A DNA stretch of 64,000 nucleotides, taken from assembly GCA_002698785.1 (NCBI GenBank), contig PAAG01000019.1, positions 1 through 64,000 of the forward strand, read 5' to 3'. The DNA comes from Verrucomicrobiales bacterium. Lineage in GTDB: Bacteria > Verrucomicrobiota > Verrucomicrobiia > Verrucomicrobiales > DEV007. A program made the position numbers and the translations under genes. The notes beneath the pieces are model-generated. The model made no database searches. It saw only the letters and a program-made list of their open reading frames with translations, and was not told the origin of the DNA. How positions within the stretch are numbered: the stretch's first letter is position 1; every line of letters begins with the position of its first letter. Positions 45,111 through 53,842 of this stretch are shown here, piece after piece.

Positions 45111-45971
45111 TCAGCCCTCCACTTTGCGAGCGAGGGCTTCGAGTTCGTTGGCGTAGTCGACCCACACTTTGACAGCGGCTTCGGCGTCTTCGACGTCTTT
45201 CCCAGCGTGGACGGCGGCCATGATGTGGGGCTCGATGGAAAGCCATCCGTTATACCCGCGCTCGGCGAGGTCCTTGAGAATTCTCTCCTGAACGGGATCT
45301 TCGTGAGGGAAACAGGTGATGTAGTCGCCGCCTTCGGGATTCGGCTTGGCGCACTTGATGTGCACATGGGCAGTGCGATCGCGTGTGGCTTCGTAGTATT
45401 TCCACGTAGCTTCGACGTCATTCTCATGAAGACTGGTATTCCCGGTATCCATGACGAGTTGGAAAGCGGGATTAGGAACTGCTTCCATGAGCTCGAGGAC
45501 TCCTTCGAGTGACTCGCCGTAGCCAGAGCAGTTCTCGTGAACGAGGATGATGCCCTCTTTCTCTGCATGCTCAGCAAGGATGGCGACGCGGCGGATGGCT
45601 TCATCGCGATACTGCTCACGTGGGAGTGGATTGTCAGGGTCGTTCGGGTAGGACATGATGCGGAGAAACTGGCAGCCGACCTCCTTCATGCGAGGTGCGA
45701 CACGCTGGATCTCGTCGATGTCTTTCTGCATATCCCCGGTGATGGGGCGCGCCCAGTTTCCGACCTGTCCGCCGAAACCGACAATCTCGATGCCAGAGTC
45801 GGCAAGCTGATCGCGAACGGATGCCCATTTATCATCCGAAAGGTCGCACACATTCGTGCCCTCGATGAGGCGCAGTTCGATGGCACTCCAGTTAGCACGC
45901 TTGAGAGTTTCGATTTGTCCGGCGAGTGTCTTGTCGGCTTCGTCTGCGAAGCCTGTGAAGGAAAAGCTCAT
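45111..45971 (-). CDS. sugar phosphate isomerase/epimerase (AP endonuclease 2-like TIM barrel)
   Basis: A 286-residue cytosolic TIM-barrel protein. Visible strands and metal-site segments include WSAIELRLIEGTNVCDLSD, IILVHENCSGYG (Glu and His positions), FQLVMDTGNTSL and GWLSIEPHIM (Glu, His at the end of the barrel). The family (IolE/IolI, hydroxypyruvate isomerase and epimerases) uses a divalent metal to isomerise sugar derivatives. It follows the NagB-like gene by 21 bases on the same strand, so it probably acts on the same catabolic route; substrate not determined. Confidence 0.85.
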   Translation of the reverse strand: MSFSFTGFADEADKTLAGQIETLKRANWSAIELRLIEGTNVCDLSDDKWASVRDQLADSGIEIVGFGGQVGNWARPITGDMQKDIDEIQRVAPRMKEVGCQFLRIMSYPNDPDNPLPREQYRDEAIRRVAILAEHAEKEGIILVHENCSGYGESLEGVLELMEAVPNPAFQLVMDTGNTSLHENDVEATWKYYEATRDRTAHVHIKCAKPNPEGGDYITCFPHEDPVQERILKDLAERGYNGWLSIEPHIMAAVHAGKDVEDAEAAVKVWVDYANELEALARKVEG

Positions 45972-45992
45972 GGGTTATTGGGAAAAGTATTA

Positions 45993-46754
45993 TCAGGATT
46001 CCACCAGAGAAGCGGATATCGTGTTCCCCGATAACAGCGATGCAGCATCCCTGTCCAGAAAAAGATGACAATCGGGGTGTTCTTGCAGGATGGAGGCAGG
46101 GACATCGGGCGTCACGGGGCCTTCGACGGAGTTCTTCACAGCCTCGGCCTTTCGTAGATCGGGAACGGTGCAGATGATGCGATCGCTTTTCATGATCTGC
46201 TTGATTGTCATGGAAATCGCGTGCGTCGGAACATCGGCCAGTTTCTTAAACCACCCCTCCCCTACCTGCTGTTTGCGGCAGGGTTTGTCGAGCTCGACGA
46301 CATGGTAAGGCACTTCGGTCTCAAAATCGGCTGGTGGATCGTTGAAGGCGAGGTGCCCGTTTTCTCCGATACCTACGAAAGCGACGGAAATGGGATTTCG
46401 CAGGATCTGACGTCCGACCCGTTTGCACTCGGCCTCGGGATCCGTCTCGGCATTCAGGAGGTAGAACCGCTTTAACGCCTTCGGCAATTCATCGGCAAAT
46501 CGCTCTTTCAAATACTTCCGAAAGGAGGCAGGATGGGTATCTGGCAGACCCACATACTCGTCCAGATGGAAAGCCGTAATCTTGCTCCAGTCGATTCCGT
46601 GCTCGTCGCGCACGAGGTGCGAAAGAGTATCGAACTGGGATGCCCCTGTCGCCACAATGATGGCGGCGGCTTCGTCTTTCGGGATCACCTCCACTCCCTT
46701 GGCGGCGGCAGCGCGACCCATGTCGCATTTTGAATCGAAGCAGTAAATGTTCAT
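45993..46754 (-). CDS. nagB: glucosamine-6-phosphate deaminase-like protein
   Basis: A 253-residue protein of the NagB/SugarP isomerase family. Diagnostic stretches: [13 protein letters not shown] (the catalytic Asp region), [19 protein letters not shown] (phosphate-binding and His), and [21 protein letters not shown]. NagB converts glucosamine-6-phosphate to fructose-6-phosphate and ammonia. The neighbours are an isomerase/epimerase and a DUF6807 protein rather than NagA, so the substrate may be a different amino sugar; the assignment to true NagB is tentative. Confidence 0.8.
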   Translation of the reverse strand: MNIYCFDSKCDMGRAAAAKGVEVIPKDEAAAIIVATGASQFDTLSHLVRDEHGIDWSKITAFHLDEYVGLPDTHPASFRKYLKERFADELPKALKRFYLLNAETDPEAECKRVGRQILRNPISVAFVGIGENGHLAFNDPPADFETEVPYHVVELDKPCRKQQVGEGWFKKLADVPTHAISMTIKQIMKSDRIICTVPDLRKAEAVKNSVEGPVTPDVPASILQEHPDCHLFLDRDAASLLSGNTISASLVES

Positions 46755-46772
46755 CTGTCTGGAAAAGGATCC

Positions 46773-47774
46773 CTATTCCGCGATATATTTCGCGTATTGG
46801 TCGGCGACTCCTGCTGTGTCCGGATTACCGTGGTGGATGTAGAATCTGTGGCGTAATGTCAGGGTCTCTCCCGCCTTGATGGTATAATCCCCGTCGCCTT
46901 TCTTTGCTCCTTTGTAGGCTTCGAAAAATCCGGTCCCGAATCGGTTCGCAGCGAGAAGCCCATAGGTCCGTGCATGCCACGTCGTCGGGTAGCGAAGGTT
47001 GGACGGGTGGTCAAAGATCGCGATTCCCACCATTTTCCCACTCGGATCGGGACCGAAGTAATCGCACCACTCGGCCCGCTTGCCCCAGGCTTCATCATTG
47101 ATCTCTCCGTTGCTGTTCTGGATCGTGCCGTCGCCTGTTTTGGTCTTGCGATCGGCTACCTTCATGGATCCGGCGACGCGTATACTGAGTCCCCCATCCT
47201 TTTCATCTTCAAAGAGCACATCCTCGTCCAGAGCAGTCAGCGCCATATCGTAGTCCATGAGGACCTGGTGTTTCTCCAAGGGAATGAAGCGTAGAGTTAC
47301 GATCTCCGAAATGATGGGCTTACCGTCACCGATCCAACTGTTCTTCAGAACGACGGTTCCGGTCTCGCCATTCTCAATCTTTTCGACCTCGACCAAATCG
47401 ATCTTTGCCGTGCGACCGTCACGCATGGTATCGGGCGACCAGAAGCTGAGACCGTTCACCTTGCGGTGGGAAAAGCGAATCGAGCGATGATGGGGATGGT
47501 CTTCCTGCTCACCTGGGACTCCCTTTTTCATGGGAAAATGGCGAGTGATGTTTTCTCCGTTCGGACCGATCACCGGGTAGAGATATGGAACGCTCCAGGC
47601 TTTGTGCTGCCACTCGGTGAAAAGCTCTCCATCGATCTCGACACGGATACTTTCCTCCCCCTCGGTGATGATGACCTCGGCGCGGAGGAGATCCGCGCCG
47701 AAGGTAGTCATGATTGCAATAGAACAGAGCAGCAGGCCGCTTTTCAGTTGGGTCAGATTCATGGAATGGCGCAT
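46773..47774 (-). CDS. DUF6807 (PmoA-like) secreted protein
   Basis: A 333-residue protein starting at ATG 47774 (or 47762), because only then does a signal peptide (SGLLLCSIAIMTTFGADLLRA) come near the N-terminus. The mature part shows the family pattern: VPYLYPVIGPNGENITRHFPM, DHPHHRSIRFSHRKVNG, DHPSNLRYPTTWHARTYGLLAANRFG. The His cluster in DHPHHRS is the likely functional centre. The family is frequent in PVC and Bacteroidota genomes near sugar-degradation genes; an enzymatic role is not established. It leads a three-gene cluster with the NagB-like and isomerase genes (18 and 21 bases between them). Confidence 0.85.
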   Translation of the reverse strand: MRHSMNLTQLKSGLLLCSIAIMTTFGADLLRAEVIITEGEESIRVEIDGELFTEWQHKAWSVPYLYPVIGPNGENITRHFPMKKGVPGEQEDHPHHRSIRFSHRKVNGLSFWSPDTMRDGRTAKIDLVEVEKIENGETGTVVLKNSWIGDGKPIISEIVTLRFIPLEKHQVLMDYDMALTALDEDVLFEDEKDGGLSIRVAGSMKVADRKTKTGDGTIQNSNGEINDEAWGKRAEWCDYFGPDPSGKMVGIAIFDHPSNLRYPTTWHARTYGLLAANRFGTGFFEAYKGAKKGDGDYTIKAGETLTLRHRFYIHHGNPDTAGVADQYAKYIAE

Positions 47775-47950
47775 ATCTCCACGAGCAGTGCTCGATGAGA
47801 CATAAAACTGACAGGAAAAGGCCCTGCGAACGAGACCCGGAATCGAGCGCAAGGTGACGCAGAAATGCATCCGCCGCCGCAAGGGTGTTTTTCATCAACG
47901 TCACTCCCTCCTGATCGCGCAGAATGAAAGCGTTTGTACGAAAATCACTA

Positions 47951-47977
47951 GACTGCTCCACATGTGCTGGAGCAGTC
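47951..47977 (-). terminator. intrinsic terminator after the small secreted protein gene
   Basis: GACTGCTCCA (47951-47960) and TGGAGCAGTC (47968-47977) pair perfectly over ten bases with a 7-base loop. On the minus strand it starts 17 bases after the stop at 47995 and is followed by TAGTGATTTTCG. This is the best terminator in the window. Confidence 0.75.
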
Positions 47978-47994
47978 CCGGTGAATGCAAAGAC

Positions 47995-48633
47995 TTACGT
48001 TGGCTCGACGCAAAGGCTGTCTTTGAACTTCTTGACCGTTTTCTCTTCGGCTCGAATCTTTCGCTTTAGCTTTCGTATCCGCCGCTTTTTTGATGCAGGG
48101 GTTTTCCTGAGTCTCATCTTGAGCTTCTTCAAGCGCTTCTTGGCCCTGGCAATGTCCTTTTGAATGGCCACATTGACGGACACCGTGGAGGTAACGACAT
48201 CGTATGTAATCGTTCCCGTGACATCGACTGGTGTCACTCGAATATAAACGGTCTTCACTCCCCTACTGATCGGGAATTTCAGCTTCGCCGATTGCGTTCC
48301 TAGAATTGTTGCCTCGGCCAGGACATTCGTTGGCGGGGTAAAAACTCCGAGATACAGCTCCACTTTAACCGCGTCGAGAATAGTTCCGTTGTTACCAACT
48401 CGCACGGTGAGTTCGTCGCAGCTCTTTTTTGTGACCAGAATCCAGTCTTCATCAGACTGATCCATCGCATTGGTCACGACGGACATGTTCGGTGCCGTCA
48501 GGGGATCAGCGCCGACATAGGTATTGTTTCCTGGTTCCGTTTCCGCCCGGAGAAAGCTCCCCGACGTGAGTAGTGCCGCAGTGGCACAGATTACGATCCA
48601 TCTTGTGACCGATTTTCTTCTGGATGAGTTCAT
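47995..48633 (-). CDS. secreted protein with basic coiled C-terminus
   Basis: A 212-residue protein when started at ATG 48633, which gives a clear signal peptide (WIVICATAALLTSGSFLRA). The mature domain (about 35-150) is beta-rich and resembles bacterial pre-peptidase C-terminal (PPC-like) domains: SDEDWILVTKKSCDELTVRV, VELYLGVFTPPTN, and VKTVYIRVTPV. The last ~60 residues form a strongly basic helix (AKKRLKKLKMRLRK .. KKRRIRKLKRKIR). Longer starts further upstream give no signal peptide at the terminus. It may bind anionic polymers at the cell surface; that is speculation. Confidence 0.7.
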   Translation of the reverse strand: MNSSRRKSVTRWIVICATAALLTSGSFLRAETEPGNNTYVGADPLTAPNMSVVTNAMDQSDEDWILVTKKSCDELTVRVGNNGTILDAVKVELYLGVFTPPTNVLAEATILGTQSAKLKFPISRGVKTVYIRVTPVDVTGTITYDVVTSTVSVNVAIQKDIARAKKRLKKLKMRLRKTPASKKRRIRKLKRKIRAEEKTVKKFKDSLCVEPT

Positions 48634-48816
48634 AACAAAACAAGTTGGTGTCCTTGAATGGGATGCATGCTGTCCGAGCATTATGCAACTGACATCAAAT
48701 ATTAAAGAAAACCAAAAGCAGCAACATTGTCACGCTCATTACAGAACATCTCAGCAATGCCCCCTTCCCGTAGAAGAGAGCAGTCAGGTAAGGGCACAGA
48801 AGAGATTGATACAAGA

Positions 48817-50157
48817 TCAGGGCCGGACCACACGGATAGTCTGCTTCTTCGACTTCAGTCCTGCACGGTCGATCGCGTTCAATCGAACGACAGCTCTCGA
48901 GCGTCGCATTTTCAGGACTACCTTAAATCGATTTCCACCTATCACACGAGTCTTCCTGACTTTGGCTCCACCGGCTTTCGCGAGAACTCGAGCAACAGTA
49001 AAATTATCATTTACTCTTCCTTTGATCACCACATTCGATCGGCGAGTGACGATCTTTCTTTTTCCTTTTACCTTCAAGGAAGGTCGAGCAGTATCCCTCG
49101 GCAGGAATGCCACATCAGGGACGCTGGGAAAAAAGGCATCGGCATCTCCGATTCCGTTCACCGAGACGATATTTCCTCCCGAACTGGGGATCGCTCCGAC
49201 ACCAGCGTTGTTTGGATCGATTGATGTGAGGAAGTTTCCAAACAACTGCAATTGTTGTGCTACGCCGAAAATAAGATGAGTTCCGTCGCGCGACCAAGCT
49301 AGACCGGCAGGGTAGATTCCCGAATTAAATGTCGCCAGAACCGTTGCACCGTTGCCCGTCGCAGCATCAGCAACTATCAGCCGAGTTGTAACAGCACTCC
49401 CCACACCTGGAAAATGAACATCAAAATAGGCCAGGCCAGCACCGGAGGGAGATAAGGCCGGGTACATCTGGACGGTGACGGCTGGGAAATTGTTCACCGG
49501 TGTAGACAAGTGTCCCACATACTGCCAGTCACCAGGTGCAACTTCGGCAATGCGAACGATGCCTGTCAGCAATCCATTCACTTGCATAGGGGTAACAAAT
49601 GAGGTTCCACTTGGATCCCAGGAAAGCCCAACAAACTCACTGCCCGTGCTATCGGCTAGAGGGCTCAACCTCGGGGTATCGATCTGCACACCGTTCGCTG
49701 CGTTGGCAATAATAAGGTTTCTGCCACTGCTGGGATTCGCAGTTCCCTGCCGGGTAGTAAACTCCATTCCGAACGCAAGGATTCTATTGTTTGGAGAGAG
49801 TGCCGCAGAGAGTGGGCGAGAGGAGAGAACTGTTGCTGGATTTTGAACGACCGTATTGTTGTTGATCACTCTGCGGGAATTATTAAAAACGCGATCGTAA
49901 ATAATAACATCCGAACTTGGCGGGACTTGAAGAGCTGGAATGACCGGGTCAGGGGTAGAAAATACGATGAACCGGCTGTCTCGAGAAACGATAGGAAAGT
50001 TGTGCTCGTTAAAGCCAGTGGGGAGTTGAACGACATTTCCATTCTCAACTTGGAACAGAAGAATGCTGTTACCAGAGGTGCGTGAATAGACAACCTGAGA
50101 GTGCGCAAGGCTTGTAGAGGCCAACGCTACACTCAAAGCAAGGATTAGGTGTTTCAT
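48817..50157 (-). CDS. secreted TolB/WD40-like propeller protein with basic Ig-like C-terminus
   Basis: A 446-residue protein. I choose ATG 50157, where a good signal peptide starts (MKHLILALSVALASTSLAHSQ), over the longer frame to 50298. Residues ~22-350 form a beta propeller of TolB/PD40 type (RDSRFIVFSTPDP, LSPNNRILAFGMEF, WSRDGTHLIFGVAQ). The last ~90 residues form a basic Ig-like domain (PSLKVKGKRKIVTRRSNVVI .. FTVARVLAKAGGAKVRKTRV .. AVVRLNAIDRAGLKSKK). The role is unknown; surface binding is suggested by composition. Confidence 0.75.
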   Translation of the reverse strand: MKHLILALSVALASTSLAHSQVVYSRTSGNSILLFQVENGNVVQLPTGFNEHNFPIVSRDSRFIVFSTPDPVIPALQVPPSSDVIIYDRVFNNSRRVINNNTVVQNPATVLSSRPLSAALSPNNRILAFGMEFTTRQGTANPSSGRNLIIANAANGVQIDTPRLSPLADSTGSEFVGLSWDPSGTSFVTPMQVNGLLTGIVRIAEVAPGDWQYVGHLSTPVNNFPAVTVQMYPALSPSGAGLAYFDVHFPGVGSAVTTRLIVADAATGNGATVLATFNSGIYPAGLAWSRDGTHLIFGVAQQLQLFGNFLTSIDPNNAGVGAIPSSGGNIVSVNGIGDADAFFPSVPDVAFLPRDTARPSLKVKGKRKIVTRRSNVVIKGRVNDNFTVARVLAKAGGAKVRKTRVIGGNRFKVVLKMRRSRAVVRLNAIDRAGLKSKKQTIRVVRP

Positions 50158-50584
50158 GGAAAGATTGATGAGTGGATGCAGATCACCCGAGAGAGATGTC
50201 ATCCCCCAATCCAGCGACCTCTGAGAATTTTTCCTGGAAAAGAAATCGAAGTCAAGTGACGAAGGGACACTGACGCTTTGCATATTGCACAAAAGCACAC
50301 AGTATCCACTAACAGTTATAGATTTTCTAGGGCGAGCAGTAATCTACTTCTCCCAGTCTCTAGATTTCACCTAACTGGGAATACGATGCGAAACCTGCAA
50401 GGCCGGCACCTTGCCTGATTTTGCAAACTGCATGAAATAAAACAAGTTACCTCGAAATCGACGTATTCTCAGGAGCGCACAAGGCGCAATCAAAAGCCTT
50501 GTATCCGTTGTCTTTCAGCGAGTTGCAGAAGAATCAGCCTCCGCCCCCACCCAACCGGACTGAATCCAGCGATGTAAGGGATGC
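50158..50584. other. divergent intergenic region with two inverted repeats
   Basis: About 430 bases between two divergent genes. TCCCAGT (50351-50357) with ACTGGGA (50374-50380), and GCAAGG (50397-50402) with CCTTGC (50409-50414), each pair perfectly. Neither is followed by a T-run. It presumably holds the promoters of the propeller protein and the amidase. No gene is seen. Confidence 0.45.
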
Positions 50585-51709
50585 ATGAAGCGCATGAAGA
50601 CATTGCTGGGGGTCTTTCTGATGCTCGCTGCGGGGTATTCTCTCGCGGTGTTCCCCGAGTGGCCAAGTTATGACATCGAGGAACACGAGTACGTCGACCT
50701 ACTCGACGTAGCGGGGAAATATCACCTCACCCTGACAAAGCACGATAAGTATCCGAACTACGTCTCGCTGATCAGCTATGACCGGACAGTTCGCTTCAAA
50801 GAAGATCGCCGCGAGGCACTGATCGATGGCGTACGCTACTGGATGTCGTTCCCAGCGAGGAAACGTGGCAGCAACTTTTATATCTCCTCTCTTGACGCCA
50901 AAAAGCTATTGCAGCCCGCTCTTCAACCAAGCCAGATATACATTCCCAAAAAGGTCGATACTGTGGTGATTGATCCGGGTCACGGGGGCCGGGATACGGG
51001 AGCGAAAAGCGCCTATGGTCTTGAAAAGGATTACACGCTGGATATATCGAACCGGCTCCACGACATCCTTGAGGAAAAAGGAATCACAGCTATCTGCACC
51101 AGAACCGAGGACAAGTTCATCCCGCTCGAAAATCGCCCAACGATTGCCAACGAGATCGACAACAGTGTCTTTGTCAGTATACATATGAACTCGTCCTCGC
51201 CCGGATCGAATGCGAAGGGAATTGAGGTATTTTCTTTCACTCCCCAAGGGGGCCCATCCACAGCTGACGCTTATGATCCCGATGCTGTGAAACGCTACTG
51301 GCCGGGCAATGCACTGGACGATGCCAGCTTCGTTCTCGCAGATACAGTACATCGTCACCTGATTGACGATGTGAATGCCTTCGATCGTGGCGTGAAGCGA
51401 GCTCGTTTCAAAGTGCTGAAGCATGCCGAGGTGCCAGCCATACTGATCGAGGGAGGTTTCCTGACCAACGATGAAGATGCGACCCGGATCGATTCGGCAG
51501 AATGGCGTCAGAAATTTGCCCAGTCCATCGCTGAAGGGATACTGGCATACACAGAATATGCCAACGAGAAATCAGATGAACCCTATGAGATAGAAACTCC
51601 TGACAACTCTGACTTTATTACTTTGACCGGCCCGGGGGGCGAACATCGTATAGCACTCAGCCAGCTCCGTTTCGCCATCATTCCTCGGGTCGGTCGTCTC
51701 TCTTTGTGA
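50585..51709 (+). CDS. N-acetylmuramoyl-L-alanine amidase (Amidase_3)
   Basis: A 374-residue periplasmic amidase that cleaves the bond between MurNAc and the stem peptide of peptidoglycan. The signal segment (about 5-21) is followed by a small N-terminal domain (about 33-115, similar to copper amine oxidase-N/AMIN-like wall-binding domains). The zinc amidase domain (about 124-325) has His133 in DPGHGG, Glu147 (ligand position), His200 in SIHMNSS and the catalytic Glu289 in LIEGGFL; all four are present. A C-terminal tail of ~45 residues follows. Its role is likely daughter-cell separation or wall remodelling. Other wall genes lie 2-8 kb away on the opposite strand. Confidence 0.9.
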   Translation: MKRMKTLLGVFLMLAAGYSLAVFPEWPSYDIEEHEYVDLLDVAGKYHLTLTKHDKYPNYVSLISYDRTVRFKEDRREALIDGVRYWMSFPARKRGSNFYISSLDAKKLLQPALQPSQIYIPKKVDTVVIDPGHGGRDTGAKSAYGLEKDYTLDISNRLHDILEEKGITAICTRTEDKFIPLENRPTIANEIDNSVFVSIHMNSSSPGSNAKGIEVFSFTPQGGPSTADAYDPDAVKRYWPGNALDDASFVLADTVHRHLIDDVNAFDRGVKRARFKVLKHAEVPAILIEGGFLTNDEDATRIDSAEWRQKFAQSIAEGILAYTEYANEKSDEPYEIETPDNSDFITLTGPGGEHRIALSQLRFAIIPRVGRLSL

Positions 51710-51730
51710 CGGCTCCCCGACCCAGGCTTC

Positions 51731-52384
51731 TCATTCCGGCCAAAGATACCCAAGATCCACACCATTTTCGATGAGGCGGATTGCTCCGTTGACGGGATTA
51801 GGCTCGGCTTCGAACCACTCGACTGTGAGGTGAAGCCATTGCATGACGAAGGCGCGTAGCGTCACCCCGTGGCAGACAACGACGATGTCATTCACGCCGT
51901 GTTTGTCGGCATCGCGGTGGAATGTTCCGAAGGCCTGATGCACGCGCACGGCGACATCGAAGCGACTCTCTCCTAATGGCATACGCGCCCAGAATCGCCC
52001 CTCATGGCGTTCGCACTTCTCGTAGTGGGCATGTTCTTCGGGGAAACGCTCGGCAAGCTCGTCCTCGGGGATTCCATCGAAAAGGCCAAACTGCTGTTCG
52101 CAGAGATTGATGTGCTCGCGGATGTCGGTGTGATAAGCGCCGAATTGCGCCCGCATCACGTTGGCAGTTTCGCGAGCACGGCTGTATGGGCTGGTCCAGA
52201 AGCGAATCGACTCGGGCGAACCGCCGTCCCTTATCTCCAGATGTCTTGCGAGAAACTGCCCCGCCTCCTTTGCCTGCTCCCGTCCCAGATCGCTCAAGGG
52301 AATGGCGTGGTCGGCAGTGTGGGTGTAGATCGTTGGATCAATGTTACCTTCTGACTGACCGTGGCGGACAAGGTAGATGTTCAT
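51731..52384 (-). CDS. histidine phosphatase family protein
   Basis: A 217-residue protein of the phosphoglycerate mutase-like superfamily: catalytic RHGQSEGN motif at residues 7-14 (phospho-His8), SPYSRARET and VVCHGVTLRAF with the second His. The fold hydrolyses phosphate esters or transfers phosphate; the substrate cannot be read from sequence. It converges on the amidase gene, with 21 bases between stops. Confidence 0.88.
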   Translation of the reverse strand: MNIYLVRHGQSEGNIDPTIYTHTADHAIPLSDLGREQAKEAGQFLARHLEIRDGGSPESIRFWTSPYSRARETANVMRAQFGAYHTDIREHINLCEQQFGLFDGIPEDELAERFPEEHAHYEKCERHEGRFWARMPLGESRFDVAVRVHQAFGTFHRDADKHGVNDIVVVCHGVTLRAFVMQWLHLTVEWFEAEPNPVNGAIRLIENGVDLGYLWPE

Positions 52385-52447
52385 GAGGATGTCAGGTCTT
52401 CGAGTCCCGCCAACTGTAAAGATGCGGTATGGAAATGGCGATTACTT

Positions 52448-53776
52448 TTACCGCTGCCATCCTTCTATCTTGAAGACGCGCTCGAGGAGTTTTCGCTCAT
52501 CCTCGCCACTGTCCGGAATAAACCACAGTTCAAACCGAGCCGCGTAGGGCTTACCCCAATCTCCCTCGTAAATCGTGATGTTGGTGTTCGAAAGAAACAA
52601 CTCTGCGGGATCGTCCGACCAACCGACGCGCTCGTTTGATTTGTCATACAGTCGACCGGCGGAAAGAGGTGTTTCTTTGGAAACCTCAAAAGCCTTGAGA
52701 TAGATCGTCCCCGATTCTCCCGGGTTGACTCGAATCTGCGTGTCGTAGATGCCTGGCTGGAATCCATCGACCAGGTTGATGGATGGGGCTCCCTTTACCA
52801 TAGCCTCCGAATCGAGGAGGACTTTTGCCGTCTCCCAAGTCGGATCATCCAAGAGAGGTGTGAGCTTTTTTTGAAGGTATGTCAGGGACGCCTTCGTCAG
52901 TTGCCTCTCCTCCCCTGCTGATTGCTCGAAAATTTCCACAAGTATCCGATCGCCGCGAATGACGGTATGACTCTCCTGCACGCTGACTCCTGCGGAAACC
53001 CTCACCTTTCCGGTCTCTCCCGGAGCCAGAATGGTGGAGGCTTTATCGGCGCGCGCCCATGGGCTGCCGGAGAATCCAAATGTCAGCCTTGTCTGCAAGA
53101 GGCGATTCCCTTCATTCCAATTGCTGAGGTCATGCCCCGTGTAATACCCGTGTAGTTTGTATTTCCACATCGGACCAATGACCATCCGGCGGGTCGCAAA
53201 GCGCTTTCCTCCCTCCTCAAAGACTCGCCACGCAGGACTGGCAGCAAGATAACGTTGCAGCAGATCGGGATGTTTTTCGGCCAGAGCTGTAACAGCAGAA
53301 ATCTCTGCCGTAATGGTGGAGTCACCTTCGGGAAAATCTTCGACGGCACCAACCAGGACGTCTTTGTAAGCATCGGAAATGGTTCCTTTTGCCAGATCGA
53401 ATTTCGCCGGTTCCGCCACTTCGATATCGGCAGGAATGACCAGTTCGTCGGCAAAGCCATCTTCGCTGGGACCAAATGCTGCTGAAAAGACGACCGTTAA
53501 AAAAGCAAGTCCACTGGCGCCAGCACAAACAAGTAAGAGGATCGTGTTAGTTACTCCCTGCCCGATACGTTTCTTCGTAAAATTCACAATGGCTGCGATC
53601 AGGATGCCAAGTATGGAAAGGCTCAGGAGGACAAATAAGAAGTCGGAAAGATGATATCTCTCCCCAGTCTCCGCCATTGCTGTGACGAAGAAGCCTCCCA
53701 GAAACAGGAGGCAAAGAAACGTGGGTAGCCAATAGCTACGCCAGTAATAAGTGCTGATACTACGAAAAAGGTTCAT
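52448..53776 (-). CDS. membrane protein of unknown function
   Basis: A 442-residue protein with three hydrophobic segments near the N-terminus (about 17-34, 46-63, 77-101), then a large periplasmic domain (about 120-442) rich in beta structure. ILAPGETGKVRVSAGVSVQES and VNPGESGTIYLKAFEVSKET repeat the same pattern, suggesting two related beta-sandwich units. No family recognised. It lies between the phosphatase and L,D-transpeptidase genes on the same strand. Confidence 0.65.
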   Translation of the reverse strand: MNLFRSISTYYWRSYWLPTFLCLLFLGGFFVTAMAETGERYHLSDFLFVLLSLSILGILIAAIVNFTKKRIGQGVTNTILLLVCAGASGLAFLTVVFSAAFGPSEDGFADELVIPADIEVAEPAKFDLAKGTISDAYKDVLVGAVEDFPEGDSTITAEISAVTALAEKHPDLLQRYLAASPAWRVFEEGGKRFATRRMVIGPMWKYKLHGYYTGHDLSNWNEGNRLLQTRLTFGFSGSPWARADKASTILAPGETGKVRVSAGVSVQESHTVIRGDRILVEIFEQSAGEERQLTKASLTYLQKKLTPLLDDPTWETAKVLLDSEAMVKGAPSINLVDGFQPGIYDTQIRVNPGESGTIYLKAFEVSKETPLSAGRLYDKSNERVGWSDDPAELFLSNTNITIYEGDWGKPYAARFELWFIPDSGEDERKLLERVFKIEGWQR

Positions 53777-53842
53777 GCGCGAGACTGGAGTCCAGTCTCA
53801 CGCGCCACCTATTTTCGTCAAATGTTTTGACCGTCTCGTCTA

